In this document: positions 17,033 through 27,609 of the stretch, one piece after another
Position numbering within the stretch: position 1 is the first letter of the stretch
Layout: each line of letters begins with the position of its first letter
Notes under the pieces: model-generated
Database searches by the model: none
Told to the model about the DNA's origin: nothing
Seen by the model: only the letters and a program-made list of their open reading frames with translations
Program-made: the position numbers and the translations under genes
From: Candidatus Kapaibacterium sp.
Lineage (GTDB): Bacteria; Bacteroidota; Ignavibacteria; Kapaibacteriales; NICIL-2
Assembly (NCBI GenBank): GCA_025055755.1
Contig: JANWWF010000002.1
Location: forward strand, 124,001-188,000
Length of the DNA: 64,000 nt
Direction: 5' to 3'

Positions 17033-17577
17033 TCTATCGTCTTCTCCGAAGCTTATCCGATGAGACACTGCGCGTAGTGATTTACGCAACTGCAGTCGTT
17101 ATAAGTGCACTTGTTGCATTTATCATTCTCAACCCGGGGCTACTTCGCCTTGGCGGAATTGACGTGTCATATGCGCCGCCATTCCATGCATTCTTGAATG
17201 GAACGGTAGCGATACTCCTTGTCGTTGGTTACGGAGCAATTCGTCGGCGTCATATTGGACTCCATCGGACAGTGATGCTCAGTGCGTTTGCATTGTCATC
17301 CCTATTTTTGATTTCGTATGTAATCTATCATACGCAAAAGCCGGAGCCAGTGTACTTTACTGGCACGGGGCTTGCGCGAGCGATTTATCTGTTCATTCTA
17401 ACTACCCACATTGTCTTGGCTGCGGTCATCGTTCCACTTGCGCTTTTCACGATAGTACGCGCGTGGCGGAATGAGATCGCCCGGCATCGCCGAATTGCTC
17501 GGTGGACACTTCCGTTGTGGCTATATGTTGCTGTAACGGGAGTTGCAGTGTACTTTATGCTTTACCTATGGCGTTGA
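17029..17577 (+). CDS. DUF420 membrane protein (CtaM/YozB-like)
   Basis: A 182-residue inner-membrane protein with five probable spans. It shows the DUF420 pattern: AFLNGTVAILLVVGYGAIRRRHIGLHR, then ALSSLFLISYVIYHT, an HIVLAAVIVPLALFT helix and RHRRIARWTLPLWLYVAVTGV. In Gram-positive bacteria members such as CtaM are needed for function of haem-copper oxidases. The ATGA overlap with the SCO gene and the nearby ctaB support a similar role here. Several His residues at helix ends could bind metal or haem. Confidence 0.85.
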   Translation: MIYRLLRSLSDETLRVVIYATAVVISALVAFIILNPGLLRLGGIDVSYAPPFHAFLNGTVAILLVVGYGAIRRRHIGLHRTVMLSAFALSSLFLISYVIYHTQKPEPVYFTGTGLARAIYLFILTTHIVLAAVIVPLALFTIVRAWRNEIARHRRIARWTLPLWLYVAVTGVAVYFMLYLWR

Positions 17578-17604
17578 TAGTTGAACAAATAGAACCAATG
17601 TGGT

Positions 17605-18360
17605 ATGTTTTCTCAACGCATTGACCGACTGCTCAAGCGAACCATTCTTGGTACCGGTGCTACAATTGCTGTAGGTGCGATAGTACTCTATTTTGGGATG
17701 CGCAACGACGTAACGGACGTCGGATACCGTCCCCAGCAGCCGGTGCCATTCTCCCATAAGTTGCATGTAGGACAGCTGCAGATACACTGCCAGTACTGCC
17801 ATGCAGGGGTTGAGCAATCTGCGCACTCGCCTGTACCAACAACCAGTGTATGTATGGGATGCCATATTGTGATCAAAGCGGAAAGTCCAAAGCTGCAGCT
17901 TGTGCGAGAAAGCTGGGAAAAAGGGATTCCGATTCAGTGGCGACGTGTTCATAAGCTACCAGATTACGTGCATTTCAATCATGCACGACACATTCGAGCG
18001 CAGATAGATTGTCAGTCTTGCCATGGGAATGTTGAAATCCAGGGAGTTATAGCTCAGAACAAGCCGCTGTCGATGGGATGGTGCCTGAGCTGCCATCGAA
18101 ATCCCGAAGAGCACATTATTCCCGCTCGTCCAATTTCGGGCATATTTACCGGTGAACGCTTGCCCGAAGATTTCCGCGAACATTTATTTGAACCGATCAA
18201 TTCGAATTTGGTCAAAGGCGTTGCTGCCAGAGTGCGTCCGATTACCTCGCCTCAGTACGGGGCATGGGAAACGGATATTCCTACGCCTGTCATTGCAGGG
18301 ATTCCCCATCCAAAGCTGCCGGGCTACGGTCCGGAAAACTGTTCCGCATGTCACTACTAA
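17605..18360 (+). CDS. actA: Alternative complex III pentahaem cytochrome subunit
   Basis: ActA is the multihaem c-type cytochrome of alternative complex III, the quinol:cytochrome c oxidoreductase that replaces the bc1 complex. This 251-residue protein has one N-terminal membrane anchor (ILGTGATIAVGAIVLYFG). It then has five haem-binding motifs: CQYCH, CMGCH, CQSCH, CLSCH and a C-terminal CSACH. Additional His residues (FSHKLHVG, FNHARHIR) can serve as distal ligands. Five haems agrees with characterised complexes. It is 28 bp downstream of the DUF420 gene and starts the six-gene act run. Confidence 0.95.
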   Translation: MFSQRIDRLLKRTILGTGATIAVGAIVLYFGMRNDVTDVGYRPQQPVPFSHKLHVGQLQIHCQYCHAGVEQSAHSPVPTTSVCMGCHIVIKAESPKLQLVRESWEKGIPIQWRRVHKLPDYVHFNHARHIRAQIDCQSCHGNVEIQGVIAQNKPLSMGWCLSCHRNPEEHIIPARPISGIFTGERLPEDFREHLFEPINSNLVKGVAARVRPITSPQYGAWETDIPTPVIAGIPHPKLPGYGPENCSACHY

Positions 18361-18376
18361 TTGTGCGAAAAGCGAT

Positions 18377-21300
18377 ATGGCACAGAACAGTATCCATTCG
18401 GCATTGATGCAAGCGAGTTTAGAACACTATGCAGCTGTTACCGGTGAAGAGCATTATGAGGCCTCTGACACACCACCAGCGCTGGAGACTCCCTTGTCCC
18501 GGCGCTCATTTATGGCGATGCTCTCTGCTGCCATGGCAGTGACAGCTGCGGCCTGTCGCCGTCCAGACTACAAACTGGTCCCAGCGGTCAAAAATCCGGA
18601 ATACATGATACCCGGTTTACCGCTGTACTACAGCACATGCTACATGCACAAAAACGTGGTGTATCCTCTTGTTGTGAAGGTTCGAGAGGGGCGTCCTGTT
18701 AAAGTAGAAGGTAATGATCTCCACCCTATTGTCGGTGGTAAGTCCAGCGCACTAATCCAAGCAACCCTATTTGAGCTGTACGATCCAGAGCGGATTCGTC
18801 CAATTCTGGTAGGTCGGCGTCCTGGTGTTATCCCCAGTGGAAATTATTCTACCGCCGACAATGCAATTGAGCGTATTGCTGATGCAATTCGTACAGTGAC
18901 AGGTAATGGTAAGGAAGTACGCATCCTGCTTGATGAGCATTGCTCTCCTGTGTTGGAACGGCTGGCTCAACTTGTCGAGCAGCACGTTCCTGGTACCAAA
19001 GTAGTCATTTATCCATGGACCATTGCTGATGGTGCTGCTGTTGCAGCAAAGGCATTGCTGGGGATAGATGGGACGCTGGTTCCCTCACTTGATCACGCGG
19101 AAGTTATAGTCAGCATTGATGCTGATTTTCTTGGGATAGCTAATCGCAATATGGTCCATGCAACACGAGGTTTCGCAGCGCGGCGGCGTCCGACGAAGGA
19201 AAATCCTACAATGAGCCGCTTTATCGCAGTGGAAGGCCGCTTTTCCCAGACAGGGGCTGTTGCAGATGAACGAATCGTAATTCATCCCAGTCAGTACGAG
19301 GGATTCCTGACAGCTCTCTACAACGCTGTTGCAAGAGTAAAAGGTGAGAGCTTGCTCTCCCATCAAACCTCGAATGTAGAACATGCTGAGCGCGTTGCGC
19401 GGGAATTACTTGCCGCTGGTCAACGAGGCTGTGTACTGGTCGGCGAGCATCTTTCTTCTTATGCTCATGCTGTAGGGCTTGCAATCAATGCCTTGCTCGG
19501 TTCGATCGGAAATGGCAAGATATTTGGGCACATCATGCCGATGAGTGGAGAAAAACGACCAGCTATGGAAGCACTTCGGGAGGACCTGCGCAATGAACGC
19601 ATCGGTGCAGTGCTCTTTAGCCAGGTTAATCCAGAGTACACAGCCGATGAAGAAATGCGGTCGCTACTTCGTCGAGTCGAGTATCGCTTTGCGCATAGCA
19701 TGATCGACGACGAAACTGCTCAGCAGTGCACTATCACAATACCAGCTGCCCATCAGTATGAAAGTTGGGGAGATGCTATTGCATTTGATGGTTCCTATTG
19801 CGTTCAGCAGCCTCTTATTGCACCGCTTCCCGCTAATGCACTTTCAACAGGAGAACTTCTTTTCCGCCTTGTGAAGGCGTTTAATCCCGATGGGGTGGGG
19901 CAGGCAGAAACGTACTTTGATTTCTTCAAACGCCATGCAATCGAGCGTCTTGGTGGAGAACACTCCTGGGAAGAATTTCTCCGTAAAGGCTTTGTAACTA
20001 CGCAAACCTCCGCAATTCCTCCGGTAAATCTCCGTGCACTGAGCTCATTCCGTCCGAGTATGGAAGTTGGCAATCTTGCAGTTCTTGTTGTTCCCAGTAG
20101 CTCGGTGTACGATGGTTCGCATGCAAACAACCCTTGGTTGCTTGAATGCCCCGATCCAGTGACTAAGCATACGTGGGAAAATGTTGCCATCTTGTCAAAG
20201 GGTACTGCCGAAAAATTAGGTGTTAGCGATGAGGATGTAATTGCGATCACGGTTGGCGGCAGGACGGTTGAATTGCCTGTTCTTACCCAGTATGGCATGC
20301 ATGATGGTGTAATTGTGACAACTGTTGGGTACGGACGAACCGCGGGGAAAGTCTCAGCAGGTTTCGGTCAGAACATGTATCCGCTTTTGACAAGTCGAGC
20401 TCTTGGATACTACAGCGCGGTCGTGACGAGAACGGGCAAACGATCCCCGATTGCACGTACTCAGAAATACTTCCATGCGCAATTCACTAAGCAGTGGGAG
20501 CCACAAGCAGACGAGGAGAAATTCCGCCCGATTGTTCATGATATGACATTGGAGGAATTCAAAGCAGGAAAGCACTTTAAGGAGATCGAGTTCCCTTCGA
20601 CTGGAACAGATGGTCGGTTTAAAATTCCTCTCAACATTGTTGACGGCTACCAGTATAAAGGGCATAAGTGGGGAATGGTGATTGATTTGTCCGCATGCAC
20701 TGGATGCAATGCCTGCATCATTGCATGCGAAAGCGAGAACAACATTCCACCAGTCGGTAAAGATCAAGTTATGCGGGGGCGCGTGATGCACTGGATACGA
20801 CTGGACCGGTACTACCTAGGCACGCCGGAAGATCCGCGCAGCGTTGTCGAACCAATGCTCTGTCAGCATTGCGATAATGCCCCCTGCGAAAATGTCTGTC
20901 CGGTAGCGGCGACGGTTCACTCTCCCGAAGGACTTAACGAGATGGTCTACAACCGCTGCGTTGGAACGCGATACTGCTTGAATAACTGTCCGTACAAAGT
21001 TCGGCGGTTCAACTTTTTGGCGTACTTCCGTCGCTTCTATGAGGAGCGCCTTGGCACTGCAGAACCGCATCCGTTGGATTTAGCGATGAATCCAGATGTG
21101 ACAGTACGGATGCGTGGAGTGATGGAAAAGTGTACTTTCTGCGTCCAGCGTATCAATGAAGCAAAGTATCATGCAAAAGACCAGGGGAATGCTCGGGTTC
21201 CCGATGGTGCGGTTCAAACTGCCTGCGAGCAAGCATGTCCTGCCTCTGCTATTACGTTCGGCAATCTCAACGACAAAGAAAGCAGAGTATCAAAACTGCG

Positions 21301-21400
21301 TACAAGCGAGCGGTCATTCCTGGTTCTTCAGGAATTGAATGTGCGGCCCTCGGTAACTTACCTTGCTAAAGTTCGTAACACCACTCCGGTTGTGGCATAA
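18377..21400 (+). CDS. actB: Alternative complex III iron-sulfur/molybdopterin-like subunit
   Basis: ActB is the large periplasmic subunit. The ATG at 18377 is chosen over the ORF-track start at 18152, which runs back into actA. The 1007-residue protein has a twin-arginine-like signal near residue 45 ([15 protein letters not shown]) and a molybdopterin-oxidoreductase-like domain to about 700. A ferredoxin-like domain with four cluster motifs follows: [11 protein letters not shown] near 771, [15 protein letters not shown] near 830, [13 protein letters not shown] near 860, and CTFC with CEQACPA near 920-950. In solved complexes the molybdopterin-like domain carries no cofactor. The fusion of both parts in one chain is standard for act loci. 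Confidence 0.95.
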   Translation: MAQNSIHSALMQASLEHYAAVTGEEHYEASDTPPALETPLSRRSFMAMLSAAMAVTAAACRRPDYKLVPAVKNPEYMIPGLPLYYSTCYMHKNVVYPLVVKVREGRPVKVEGNDLHPIVGGKSSALIQATLFELYDPERIRPILVGRRPGVIPSGNYSTADNAIERIADAIRTVTGNGKEVRILLDEHCSPVLERLAQLVEQHVPGTKVVIYPWTIADGAAVAAKALLGIDGTLVPSLDHAEVIVSIDADFLGIANRNMVHATRGFAARRRPTKENPTMSRFIAVEGRFSQTGAVADERIVIHPSQYEGFLTALYNAVARVKGESLLSHQTSNVEHAERVARELLAAGQRGCVLVGEHLSSYAHAVGLAINALLGSIGNGKIFGHIMPMSGEKRPAMEALREDLRNERIGAVLFSQVNPEYTADEEMRSLLRRVEYRFAHSMIDDETAQQCTITIPAAHQYESWGDAIAFDGSYCVQQPLIAPLPANALSTGELLFRLVKAFNPDGVGQAETYFDFFKRHAIERLGGEHSWEEFLRKGFVTTQTSAIPPVNLRALSSFRPSMEVGNLAVLVVPSSSVYDGSHANNPWLLECPDPVTKHTWENVAILSKGTAEKLGVSDEDVIAITVGGRTVELPVLTQYGMHDGVIVTTVGYGRTAGKVSAGFGQNMYPLLTSRALGYYSAVVTRTGKRSPIARTQKYFHAQFTKQWEPQADEEKFRPIVHDMTLEEFKAGKHFKEIEFPSTGTDGRFKIPLNIVDGYQYKGHKWGMVIDLSACTGCNACIIACESENNIPPVGKDQVMRGRVMHWIRLDRYYLGTPEDPRSVVEPMLCQHCDNAPCENVCPVAATVHSPEGLNEMVYNRCVGTRYCLNNCPYKVRRFNFLAYFRRFYEERLGTAEPHPLDLAMNPDVTVRMRGVMEKCTFCVQRINEAKYHAKDQGNARVPDGAVQTACEQACPASAITFGNLNDKESRVSKLRTSERSFLVLQELNVRPSVTYLAKVRNTTPVVA

Positions 21401-21401
21401 C

Positions 21402-22847
21402 ATGGAAAGCACAGTTGTTGCTCATCGCTCGACAACGCATGCAGATGGGGCTCATTTGGAGCGAGAGCCCTTAGTTCTGGGCGATCCCACTCTGCATGAT
21501 ATTACCCGTAAGATTGCAAGTATCGCGGAACAAAAACCATCCCCCAAATATTTGCTCACTCTGAGCTTTACGGCGGCAATTGCAGCATGGGGTGTTGGCT
21601 GTATCCTCTACACCATCCTTGTAGGAATTGGAGTGTGGGGGCTCAATAATCCCATTGGATGGGGATGGGATATTACCAACTTTGTGTTTTGGATTGGAAT
21701 CGGCCACGCAGGTACACTGATTTCGGCTATTCTTTTCCTCTTTCGCCAGAAATGGCGTACAGCGATCAATCGCTCTGCCGAAGCGATGACAATTTTTGCT
21801 GTTATTTGTGCAGGACTATTTCCCTTGATACACGTCGGGCGTATTTGGTTCGCGTACTGGCTAATTCCTTATCCCAATCAAATGCAAATGTGGACGAATT
21901 TTCGTTCACCCCTGGAGTGGGATGTCTTTGCGGTGTCAACGTACTTAACGGTGTCGCTTATCTTTTGGTATCTGGGGATGGTCCCTGATCTGGCAACACT
22001 TCGCGATTTTGTACAGAATAAGATTGCAAAGCGTGTTTATGGCTTTTTCTCGCTGGGATGGAGTGGTTCAATGCGGCATTGGCATCACTATGAAATGGCT
22101 TATTTGATTTTAGCCGGTCTATCAACCCCTCTGGTTCTATCGGTACACTCGGTAGTCTCGTTAGACTTTACCGCTGGTATTCTTCCTGGCTGGCACACGA
22201 CAATATTCCCGCCTTACTTTGTCGCGGGAGCGATATTTTCTGGCTTTGCAATGGTGATGACATTGCTGGTTATCACCCGTGAGGTGCTGGATCTGAAGGA
22301 GTACATCACCCTAAAGCATCTCGACAATATGAACAAAATCATTCTGGCAACGGGGATGATGGTCGGGTATGCCTATGCGATGGAGTTTTTTATTGCTCAG
22401 TATTCTGGCAATCCCTACGAATCGTTTGTGTTCATCAATCGTGCAACGGGCGATTATGCATGGGCATACTGGACAATGGTGCTCTGTAATGTTGTCTCGC
22501 CCCAGGTATTCTGGTCTGCAAAGCTCCGTCGCAATATTCCCGTGATGTTTATTGTCTCGATATTGGTCAACATTGGTATGTGGTTCGAGCGCTTTACAAT
22601 CATTGCAACAAGCTTGCACCATGATTTCTTGCCTGCCAGCTGGGGCTACTACACGCCAACCTGGGTGGAAGTTTCCATTTTCGCAGGAACTATCGGAATA
22701 TTTTTAACTCTCTTTCTTTTGTTTGCCAAGTACATCCCTGTTATTGCCGTTGCTGAGGTAAAAGCAATTTTGCCAACTGCTCAGCCGCACCATCACAGCC
22801 ATACTCCTACTTATCGAGCTTCTGTCGAACTTAGTCAGCAATCATAA
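21402..22847 (+). CDS. actC: Alternative complex III NrfD-type quinol subunit
   Basis: ActC is the ten-helix NrfD-like membrane subunit that holds the quinol site. The 481-residue protein starts at ATG 21402, one base after the actB stop region; the ORF-track start overlaps actB. Features include the periplasmic-edge sequence [49 protein letters not shown] and [26 protein letters not shown], all typical of the family. The C-terminal tail is His-rich (HHHSHTP), which is unusual but not linked to a known function. Confidence 0.95.
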   Translation: MESTVVAHRSTTHADGAHLEREPLVLGDPTLHDITRKIASIAEQKPSPKYLLTLSFTAAIAAWGVGCILYTILVGIGVWGLNNPIGWGWDITNFVFWIGIGHAGTLISAILFLFRQKWRTAINRSAEAMTIFAVICAGLFPLIHVGRIWFAYWLIPYPNQMQMWTNFRSPLEWDVFAVSTYLTVSLIFWYLGMVPDLATLRDFVQNKIAKRVYGFFSLGWSGSMRHWHHYEMAYLILAGLSTPLVLSVHSVVSLDFTAGILPGWHTTIFPPYFVAGAIFSGFAMVMTLLVITREVLDLKEYITLKHLDNMNKIILATGMMVGYAYAMEFFIAQYSGNPYESFVFINRATGDYAWAYWTMVLCNVVSPQVFWSAKLRRNIPVMFIVSILVNIGMWFERFTIIATSLHHDFLPASWGYYTPTWVEVSIFAGTIGIFLTLFLLFAKYIPVIAVAEVKAILPTAQPHHHSHTPTYRASVELSQQS

Positions 22848-22848
22848 C

Positions 22849-23430
22849 ATGGAACAAAAGCCTATTGCGACAATTGCTGAGTTTCATGAGGTTGATACAC
22901 TAATCGCAGCAGCACAAGCAGTACGCGAGCACGGATACACAAAGTTCGATTGCTATACACCATATCCAGTCCATGGGCTGGACCGAGCGATGGGGATCAA
23001 ACGTACGATTCTACCGTACATTTCCTTTGTAGGCGGCATTACGGGCCTAACGACTGCTTTGCTGCTCCAATGGTGGACTGGTGCAGTGGACTACCGGCTC
23101 AACATTGGGGGCAAACCATTTTTCGCGCTCCAATTCTCAATTCCGGTAGATTTTGAACTAACTGTACTAATCTGTGCATTTTTCACCCTGTTTGGTTTAC
23201 TCCATTTATGTCGTCTGCCAACGTGGTGGCATCCGTTGCAAGACGATCCGTCATTTCGTCGAGCAACAGATGATACTTACGTGGTGGCAATTTTCGCCGA
23301 CGACCCGCGATATACAACTTCGGCTACTAAAGAACTCCTCCAATCCGTTGGAGGAACGAATGTTCATGTGCATTATGCTGCAGACACACAAAGTGTTACT
23401 GTTCCAGTAAGCGAAACGGTGCGTCCATGA
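22849..23430 (+). CDS. actD: Alternative complex III subunit ActD (DUF3341)
   Basis: A 193-residue subunit with a cytoplasmic ferredoxin-fold-like N-terminus (IAEFHEVDTLIAAAQAVREHGYTKFDCYTPYPVHGLD). It is followed by two membrane helices at about 62-85 and 105-128, and the end FADDPRYTTSATKELLQSVGGTNVHV. These are the hallmarks of DUF3341/ActD, which packs against ActC. It begins one base after actC and overlaps actE by ATGA. Confidence 0.93.
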   Translation: MEQKPIATIAEFHEVDTLIAAAQAVREHGYTKFDCYTPYPVHGLDRAMGIKRTILPYISFVGGITGLTTALLLQWWTGAVDYRLNIGGKPFFALQFSIPVDFELTVLICAFFTLFGLLHLCRLPTWWHPLQDDPSFRRATDDTYVVAIFADDPRYTTSATKELLQSVGGTNVHVHYAADTQSVTVPVSETVRP

Positions 23431-24089
23431 GTACACCAGCGAAAATTGCACTGGCATTGCTATTGGCTCTAATGGCAACATTTACTATTGGGGTCCTATC
23501 GGGCAAGATTTGGTGGTTTAGCGAGGACCCCCCACTGATGGTCATTCCAGACATGGATGACCAATTTCGCCTCAAACCACAAGGGGAAGCACGATTCTTT
23601 GCCGATAACCGTGCCCAGCGCGACCCCGTTGAAGGTACTCTTCCTCGCCAAGGAAAGACATATCCCTTTGGAATGGGAGACGTTGATTCTGCAGAAAAGT
23701 ACTTTGCCGCTGGTAATCCATTGCCCAAAACAGAGTATGTTCTTGCACGGGGGCAAAATCGCTTCAACACATTTTGTTCACCGTGCCATAATTATACCGG
23801 CACAGGCGATGGGCTTGTTCAGCAAAAAGGATTTGGCAATCAAGTGACAATGAATCTTCTCCGCGAAGAAGCACGAGCATATAGCGACGCTAAGATTTTT
23901 CACGTCATTAGTGCAGGGCAAAACATCATGCCTGCCTATGCCGACCGAATCTCAGAGACGGACCGATGGGCTATTGTGCATTACATTCGTGAATTGCAAC
24001 AGAAGGCAAACGGGGGAATGGTTCCGCCGACGTCGAACGGTACAGTAAGCTCTACACAAAGTACCACTGTCTCGAAAAGAATGCAATGA
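23427..24089 (+). CDS. actE: Alternative complex III monohaem cytochrome c subunit
   Basis: ActE is the monohaem cytochrome that passes electrons out of the complex. The 220-residue protein has an N-terminal signal or anchor (IALALLLALMATFTIGVL), a conserved linker (PPLMVIPDMDDQFRLKPQ), and haem binding at CSPCHNYTGTGDG. The distal Met is probably in GQNIMPAYADRISETDRWAIVHYIREL. The C-terminal ~25 residues are Ser/Thr-rich. ATGA overlaps on both sides tie it to actD and actF. Confidence 0.94.
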   Translation: MSTPAKIALALLLALMATFTIGVLSGKIWWFSEDPPLMVIPDMDDQFRLKPQGEARFFADNRAQRDPVEGTLPRQGKTYPFGMGDVDSAEKYFAAGNPLPKTEYVLARGQNRFNTFCSPCHNYTGTGDGLVQQKGFGNQVTMNLLREEARAYSDAKIFHVISAGQNIMPAYADRISETDRWAIVHYIRELQQKANGGMVPPTSNGTVSSTQSTTVSKRMQ

Positions 24090-25309
24090 ATCAGTACGCC
24101 ATTCAGCTTAAGGATACACCGTTTCCAGCAAAACTAACGCGCTTAGGCATTGCGCTTTTGACTGCCGGAATCATCGCATTCGTGTTTGGCGGGATTGGTC
24201 ATCCTTCTTACTGGTGGGGTGGCTATTTACTCGGCTTCATTTATGTAATGGGACTAAGTGTTACACTGATGTTTTTTGTTGCTCTCTCGTATTTGGTCAA
24301 TGCCGGATGGAGCGCTGCGATCCGGCGTATTCCAGAACTACTTTCGACGTTTGTTCTATTTCTGCCGGTAGCTGCTGTTCCTCTCATTATTGGTGCGGTG
24401 ACTGGTAATATCTACGAGTGGATGCATACGGATGATCCGCACTTACGCCATGGATTCAAGGGGGTGTATCTCAGCGAGCCTTTCTTCTGGACACGCGTTG
24501 TTTTCTACATGGCAGTGTGGATCATTATGTATCGGGTTATCATTGGAAATTCGCTGCGGCAAGACTCGACAGCTGATCTTACCCCCACCCAGCGTAACTG
24601 GAAGCTCGCTGCACCGTTTGTTCTGCTGTATGCGCTAACGATAACGTTCGCTTCTTTTGACCTTGTGATGAGCTTGGAACCACACTGGTTTAGCACAATC
24701 TTTGGTGTTTATTCATTTGCAGGTCACTTTGTTGCGGCCTTGTCACTCATTATGCTCACCATGCGTATGCTCGATAAGGGAGGGTATCTCAAAGGCATTA
24801 TCAACCGTGAGCATTATCATGATGTAGGCAAGCTCATGTTTGCTTTTACGGTGTTTTGGACCTACGTAGCGTTCTCGCAGTACTTTATCATTTGGTATGG
24901 AAATTTGCCCGAAGAAACGGTCTTTTTCGCCAAACGTTTACAAAACGGATGGGAGTTATTTGGCTGGGCATCGCTGTTTGTGCACTTTGTCATTCCATTT
25001 TTGTTTTTGCTGCGTCAAGATGTGAAGCGTCGTCCACAGCTTGTGCCGATTGGTGGGATAATCTTGCTTATTGCGCACGCAATTGACCTAAGTTGGGTTA
25101 TTCTGCCTGTATTTTCAGCAGCCCATGGAGAAGCCTATCATTTATCCTGGGCATTAGTGCTTTGCGGATGGGGAGCAATTGTTGCAATGGTAGGAGCTCT
25201 CTTTTTCGTCGCTGCCCGTGCATTTGCCAAACACTCCGCGGTTGCATTCAACGATCCCTATCTCCACGAGTCGTTGGAATATCATACAGGCGCGTACGAC
25301 GTTGCGTAA
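24086..25309 (+). CDS. actF: Alternative complex III NrfD-type subunit ActF
   Basis: ActF is the second ten-helix NrfD-like membrane subunit, thought to contribute to proton movement or stability. The 407-residue protein carries family sequences such as YLLGFIYVMGLSVTLMFFVALSYLVNAGW, SFDLVMSLEPHWFSTIFGVYSFAGHF, and the strongly conserved YVAFSQYFIIWYGNLPEETVFF. It is the last act gene. Its stop is followed after 23 bp by a strong hairpin, which closes the operon. No cytochrome oxidase genes follow, unlike many act loci. Confidence 0.95.
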   Translation: MNQYAIQLKDTPFPAKLTRLGIALLTAGIIAFVFGGIGHPSYWWGGYLLGFIYVMGLSVTLMFFVALSYLVNAGWSAAIRRIPELLSTFVLFLPVAAVPLIIGAVTGNIYEWMHTDDPHLRHGFKGVYLSEPFFWTRVVFYMAVWIIMYRVIIGNSLRQDSTADLTPTQRNWKLAAPFVLLYALTITFASFDLVMSLEPHWFSTIFGVYSFAGHFVAALSLIMLTMRMLDKGGYLKGIINREHYHDVGKLMFAFTVFWTYVAFSQYFIIWYGNLPEETVFFAKRLQNGWELFGWASLFVHFVIPFLFLLRQDVKRRPQLVPIGGIILLIAHAIDLSWVILPVFSAAHGEAYHLSWALVLCGWGAIVAMVGALFFVAARAFAKHSAVAFNDPYLHESLEYHTGAYDVA

Positions 25310-25332
25310 AGAGAATGATTGGCTATTGAGTG

Positions 25333-25370
25333 ATTGCGGCATCTCCGCGATGGAGATGCCGCAATTGTTT
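25333..25370 (+). terminator. Strong hairpin terminator after the act operon
   Basis: A perfect 14 bp stem (ATTGCGGCATCTCC and its complement, 25333-25346 and 25352-25365) with a five-base loop GCGAT is followed by TGTTT. The T run is short, but stem strength and position right after actF support termination or 3' end protection. Confidence 0.75.
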
Positions 25371-25451
25371 ATACGAAGAGATAGTCAGATGTAACAAACA
25401 GTAGTCCTATGCGTAGTATGCATTGAAGTGCATTTATTTGGAGGGCAAGTA

Positions 25452-25925
25452 ATGGCGACACGATTGTATCGATCCCGTACAGACCGTAAGATAGCAGGTG
25501 TCTGCGGTGGGATTGCTGAGTACTTTGATATGGATCCTTCCCTTATTCGCATCCTTTTCGTTGTGCTGATATTTTTCAATGGGTTTGGTTTGCTTGCGTA
25601 TGTGATTTGCTGGATTGTCATTCCAGAAGCGCCATTGGGACAAGTGATAGTTGAGCCAGGTAATGCTGAGGAATTAGCACTGGTTCCAGAACAATCATCT
25701 TTCAAACCCCGCCAGCCTGTGACAAAGTGGACAATAGGCATGGGTGCATTGCTTATTGCGATTGGTTTTGCCATTCTTATTGGGCAACTCATACCTTGGT
25801 TTAACACAGAGAACATTATTCCGTACATCTTTATTGCTGCGGGTATACTCGTGTTATACCGTGGTTGGAGAAATCGGCAAAGGCAAGCACAGTCTCTACC
25901 GGAGGAAACAAGTGATGGGACGTAA
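25452..25925 (+). CDS. PspC-domain membrane protein
   Basis: A 157-residue protein starting at ATG 25452, chosen over the ORF-track start because GGAGGG lies eight bases upstream. The PspC domain fills residues 3-60: LYRSRTDRKIAGVCGGIAEYFDMDPSLIR, then a membrane helix and WIVIPEAP. A second pair of helices at about 98-135 follows a charged linker, and the tail is basic then acidic. PspC proteins act in envelope-stress sensing in several phyla. It is 140 bp away from actF behind a terminator and shares an 11 bp overlap with the next membrane gene. Confidence 0.88.
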   Translation: MATRLYRSRTDRKIAGVCGGIAEYFDMDPSLIRILFVVLIFFNGFGLLAYVICWIVIPEAPLGQVIVEPGNAEELALVPEQSSFKPRQPVTKWTIGMGALLIAIGFAILIGQLIPWFNTENIIPYIFIAAGILVLYRGWRNRQRQAQSLPEETSDGT

Positions 25926-26301
25926 GTATGCTTTCTGGGGCACCAGCCTCATTGCATTTGGCTTAGGGTTCATTGGGATTCGCATGTTTAGTGCTCTGGA
26001 GATCCTTAGCTATGCCATGGATTACCTTTTAGGCGCTGGGATATTCCTCCTTGGCGTTTCATTGGTGGTTCAGCGTGGATTTGCTCAAGCAATGGCAGCA
26101 GCACTTGCGGGGCTTTGCATAGGGCTGTATCTTGCAGGGCAAATTGAGTATCGAGTTCAGCGAGGGTGGTTGAAGGTTGATTGGACCAATAGTGATGACG
26201 ACGCGAGCCAGGAAGCCGATACACTCCCCTGGGATAATGATTCAACCGCTACCCATCCTCGCCCTGATACGCTTGCAAAACCAATCGCGCCAGTGTACTA
26301 A
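25915..26301 (+). CDS. Small membrane protein, unknown function
   Basis: A 128-residue protein starting at ATG 25915 inside the 3' end of the PspC gene. Three hydrophobic segments span about residues 5-25, 32-52 and 60-80 (AMAAALAGLCIGLYLAG). They are followed by an acidic, Ser/Thr/Pro-rich soluble tail with several Asp. The layout recalls the membrane part of LiaF/DUF5668-type proteins often paired with PspC, but I cannot assign a family. Overlap with the PspC gene suggests a common envelope function. Confidence 0.65.
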   Translation: MGRKYAFWGTSLIAFGLGFIGIRMFSALEILSYAMDYLLGAGIFLLGVSLVVQRGFAQAMAAALAGLCIGLYLAGQIEYRVQRGWLKVDWTNSDDDASQEADTLPWDNDSTATHPRPDTLAKPIAPVY

Positions 26302-26316
26302 ACAAGGACAACCACG

Positions 26317-27609
26317 ATGACAGGCAACAATCAACATGTATGGCAGCCCAGTCATGTGCAGGGTGTGTCACTCCTTGAGCTTGCAGAGAAATTCGGCACA
26401 CCTCTTTACGTGTACGATGGAGCACAAATTGTGGAGCGTTATAACTACTTTGTGGCATCATTCGATCGGCGAATTCCTCTTGCCGTCAAGTTTGCCTGTA
26501 AGGCCCTGCCCAGTCTTGCAATCATCGAGTTATTACATCGGTGTGGAGCTGGCGTAGATGCAGTATCTATCGAGGAAGTTGAACTTGCTTTACGCACCGG
26601 TGTTCCAGCAAAAGATATCTGCTTTACGCCCAATTGTGTAAACTTTGAAGAAATCCAGAAGGGTGTCGAATACGGTGTTATTGTCAACATTGACGATCTG
26701 AGTCTGTTGGAACGCTTTGGTCATACCTATGGCAGCCGTGTAGGTTGTGGAATCCGCATCAATCCCCATATCGTTGCAGGTGGCAATCCACATATTCAGG
26801 TTGGTCATATTGACTCAAAGTTTGGAATCTCGATTCTTCAGCTTCGGCATCTTTTACGAATTGTTCAGAATTATGGGATACGCGTCGTTGGGCTCCACAT
26901 GCACACCGGCTCAGACATTTATGATCCAGAGGTATTTGTACAAGCTGCATCAGTGCTCTTCGATGTTGCCGAGCATTTCCCTGACCTAGAATTTATTGAC
27001 TTAGGGAGCGGATTCAAGGTCCCTTACAAACCAGATGATGTTGCAACCGACATTCGAGCCTTCGGGCAGACGATGAGCCAAGCATTCTTGGAGTTTTGTG
27101 AGCGTTATGGGCGGATGCTTGCACTCTGGTTTGAACCAGGTAAGTACTTGGTCAGCCAAGCGGGGTATTTACTGGTGGAAGTGACCGTGGTTAAACAGAC
27201 AGTTTCCTCACTGTTTGTTGGGGTAAACTCAGGGTTCAATCACCTCATTCGTCCAATGTTTTACGACGCATACCATCACATTGTTAATCTCTCAAATCCG
27301 CAGGGCAAACCACGCATATATTCTGTGGTCGGTTATATCTGCGAGACAGACACTTTTGCATGGGATCGCCCTATAGCAGAAGTTCGCGAAGGAGATATTC
27401 TCTGCATCATGAATGCAGGTGCGTATGGTATAGCAATGAGCTCGAATTACAACGCTCGACGGCGCCCAGCAGAAGTGCTCGTACTCGATGGAATCCCTTA
27501 CCTTATTCGACGACGAGAGACACTCGAGGACTTGATAGCACCTCAAAGAACGCTTTCAGAGGTGATGCAGCAACATTCTCCATTACGTACTCATGAACAT
27601 TTCGGTTAG
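26317..27609 (+). CDS. lysA: Diaminopimelate decarboxylase
   Basis: LysA makes L-lysine from meso-diaminopimelate using PLP. The 430-residue fold-type III enzyme has the PLP-binding Lys in [12 protein letters not shown] at about residue 62. It also has HMHTGSD (His stacking on PLP), the glycine-rich phosphate loop [10 protein letters not shown] and [12 protein letters not shown]. The active-site Cys of the dimer partner lies in [11 protein letters not shown], and the C-terminal [25 protein letters not shown] completes the family pattern. Its stop overlaps that of uvrB by 4 bp on the opposite strand. Confidence 0.95.
   Translation: MTGNNQHVWQPSHVQGVSLLELAEKFGTPLYVYDGAQIVERYNYFVASFDRRIPLAVKFACKALPSLAIIELLHRCGAGVDAVSIEEVELALRTGVPAKDICFTPNCVNFEEIQKGVEYGVIVNIDDLSLLERFGHTYGSRVGCGIRINPHIVAGGNPHIQVGHIDSKFGISILQLRHLLRIVQNYGIRVVGLHMHTGSDIYDPEVFVQAASVLFDVAEHFPDLEFIDLGSGFKVPYKPDDVATDIRAFGQTMSQAFLEFCERYGRMLALWFEPGKYLVSQAGYLLVEVTVVKQTVSSLFVGVNSGFNHLIRPMFYDAYHHIVNLSNPQGKPRIYSVVGYICETDTFAWDRPIAEVREGDILCIMNAGAYGIAMSSNYNARRRPAEVLVLDGIPYLIRRRETLEDLIAPQRTLSEVMQQHSPLRTHEHFG

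Noticed and set aside
18152-18376. N-terminal extension of ActB
   Set aside because: It overlaps the last haem motif region of actA and lacks similarity to ActB; ATG 18377 fits the family.
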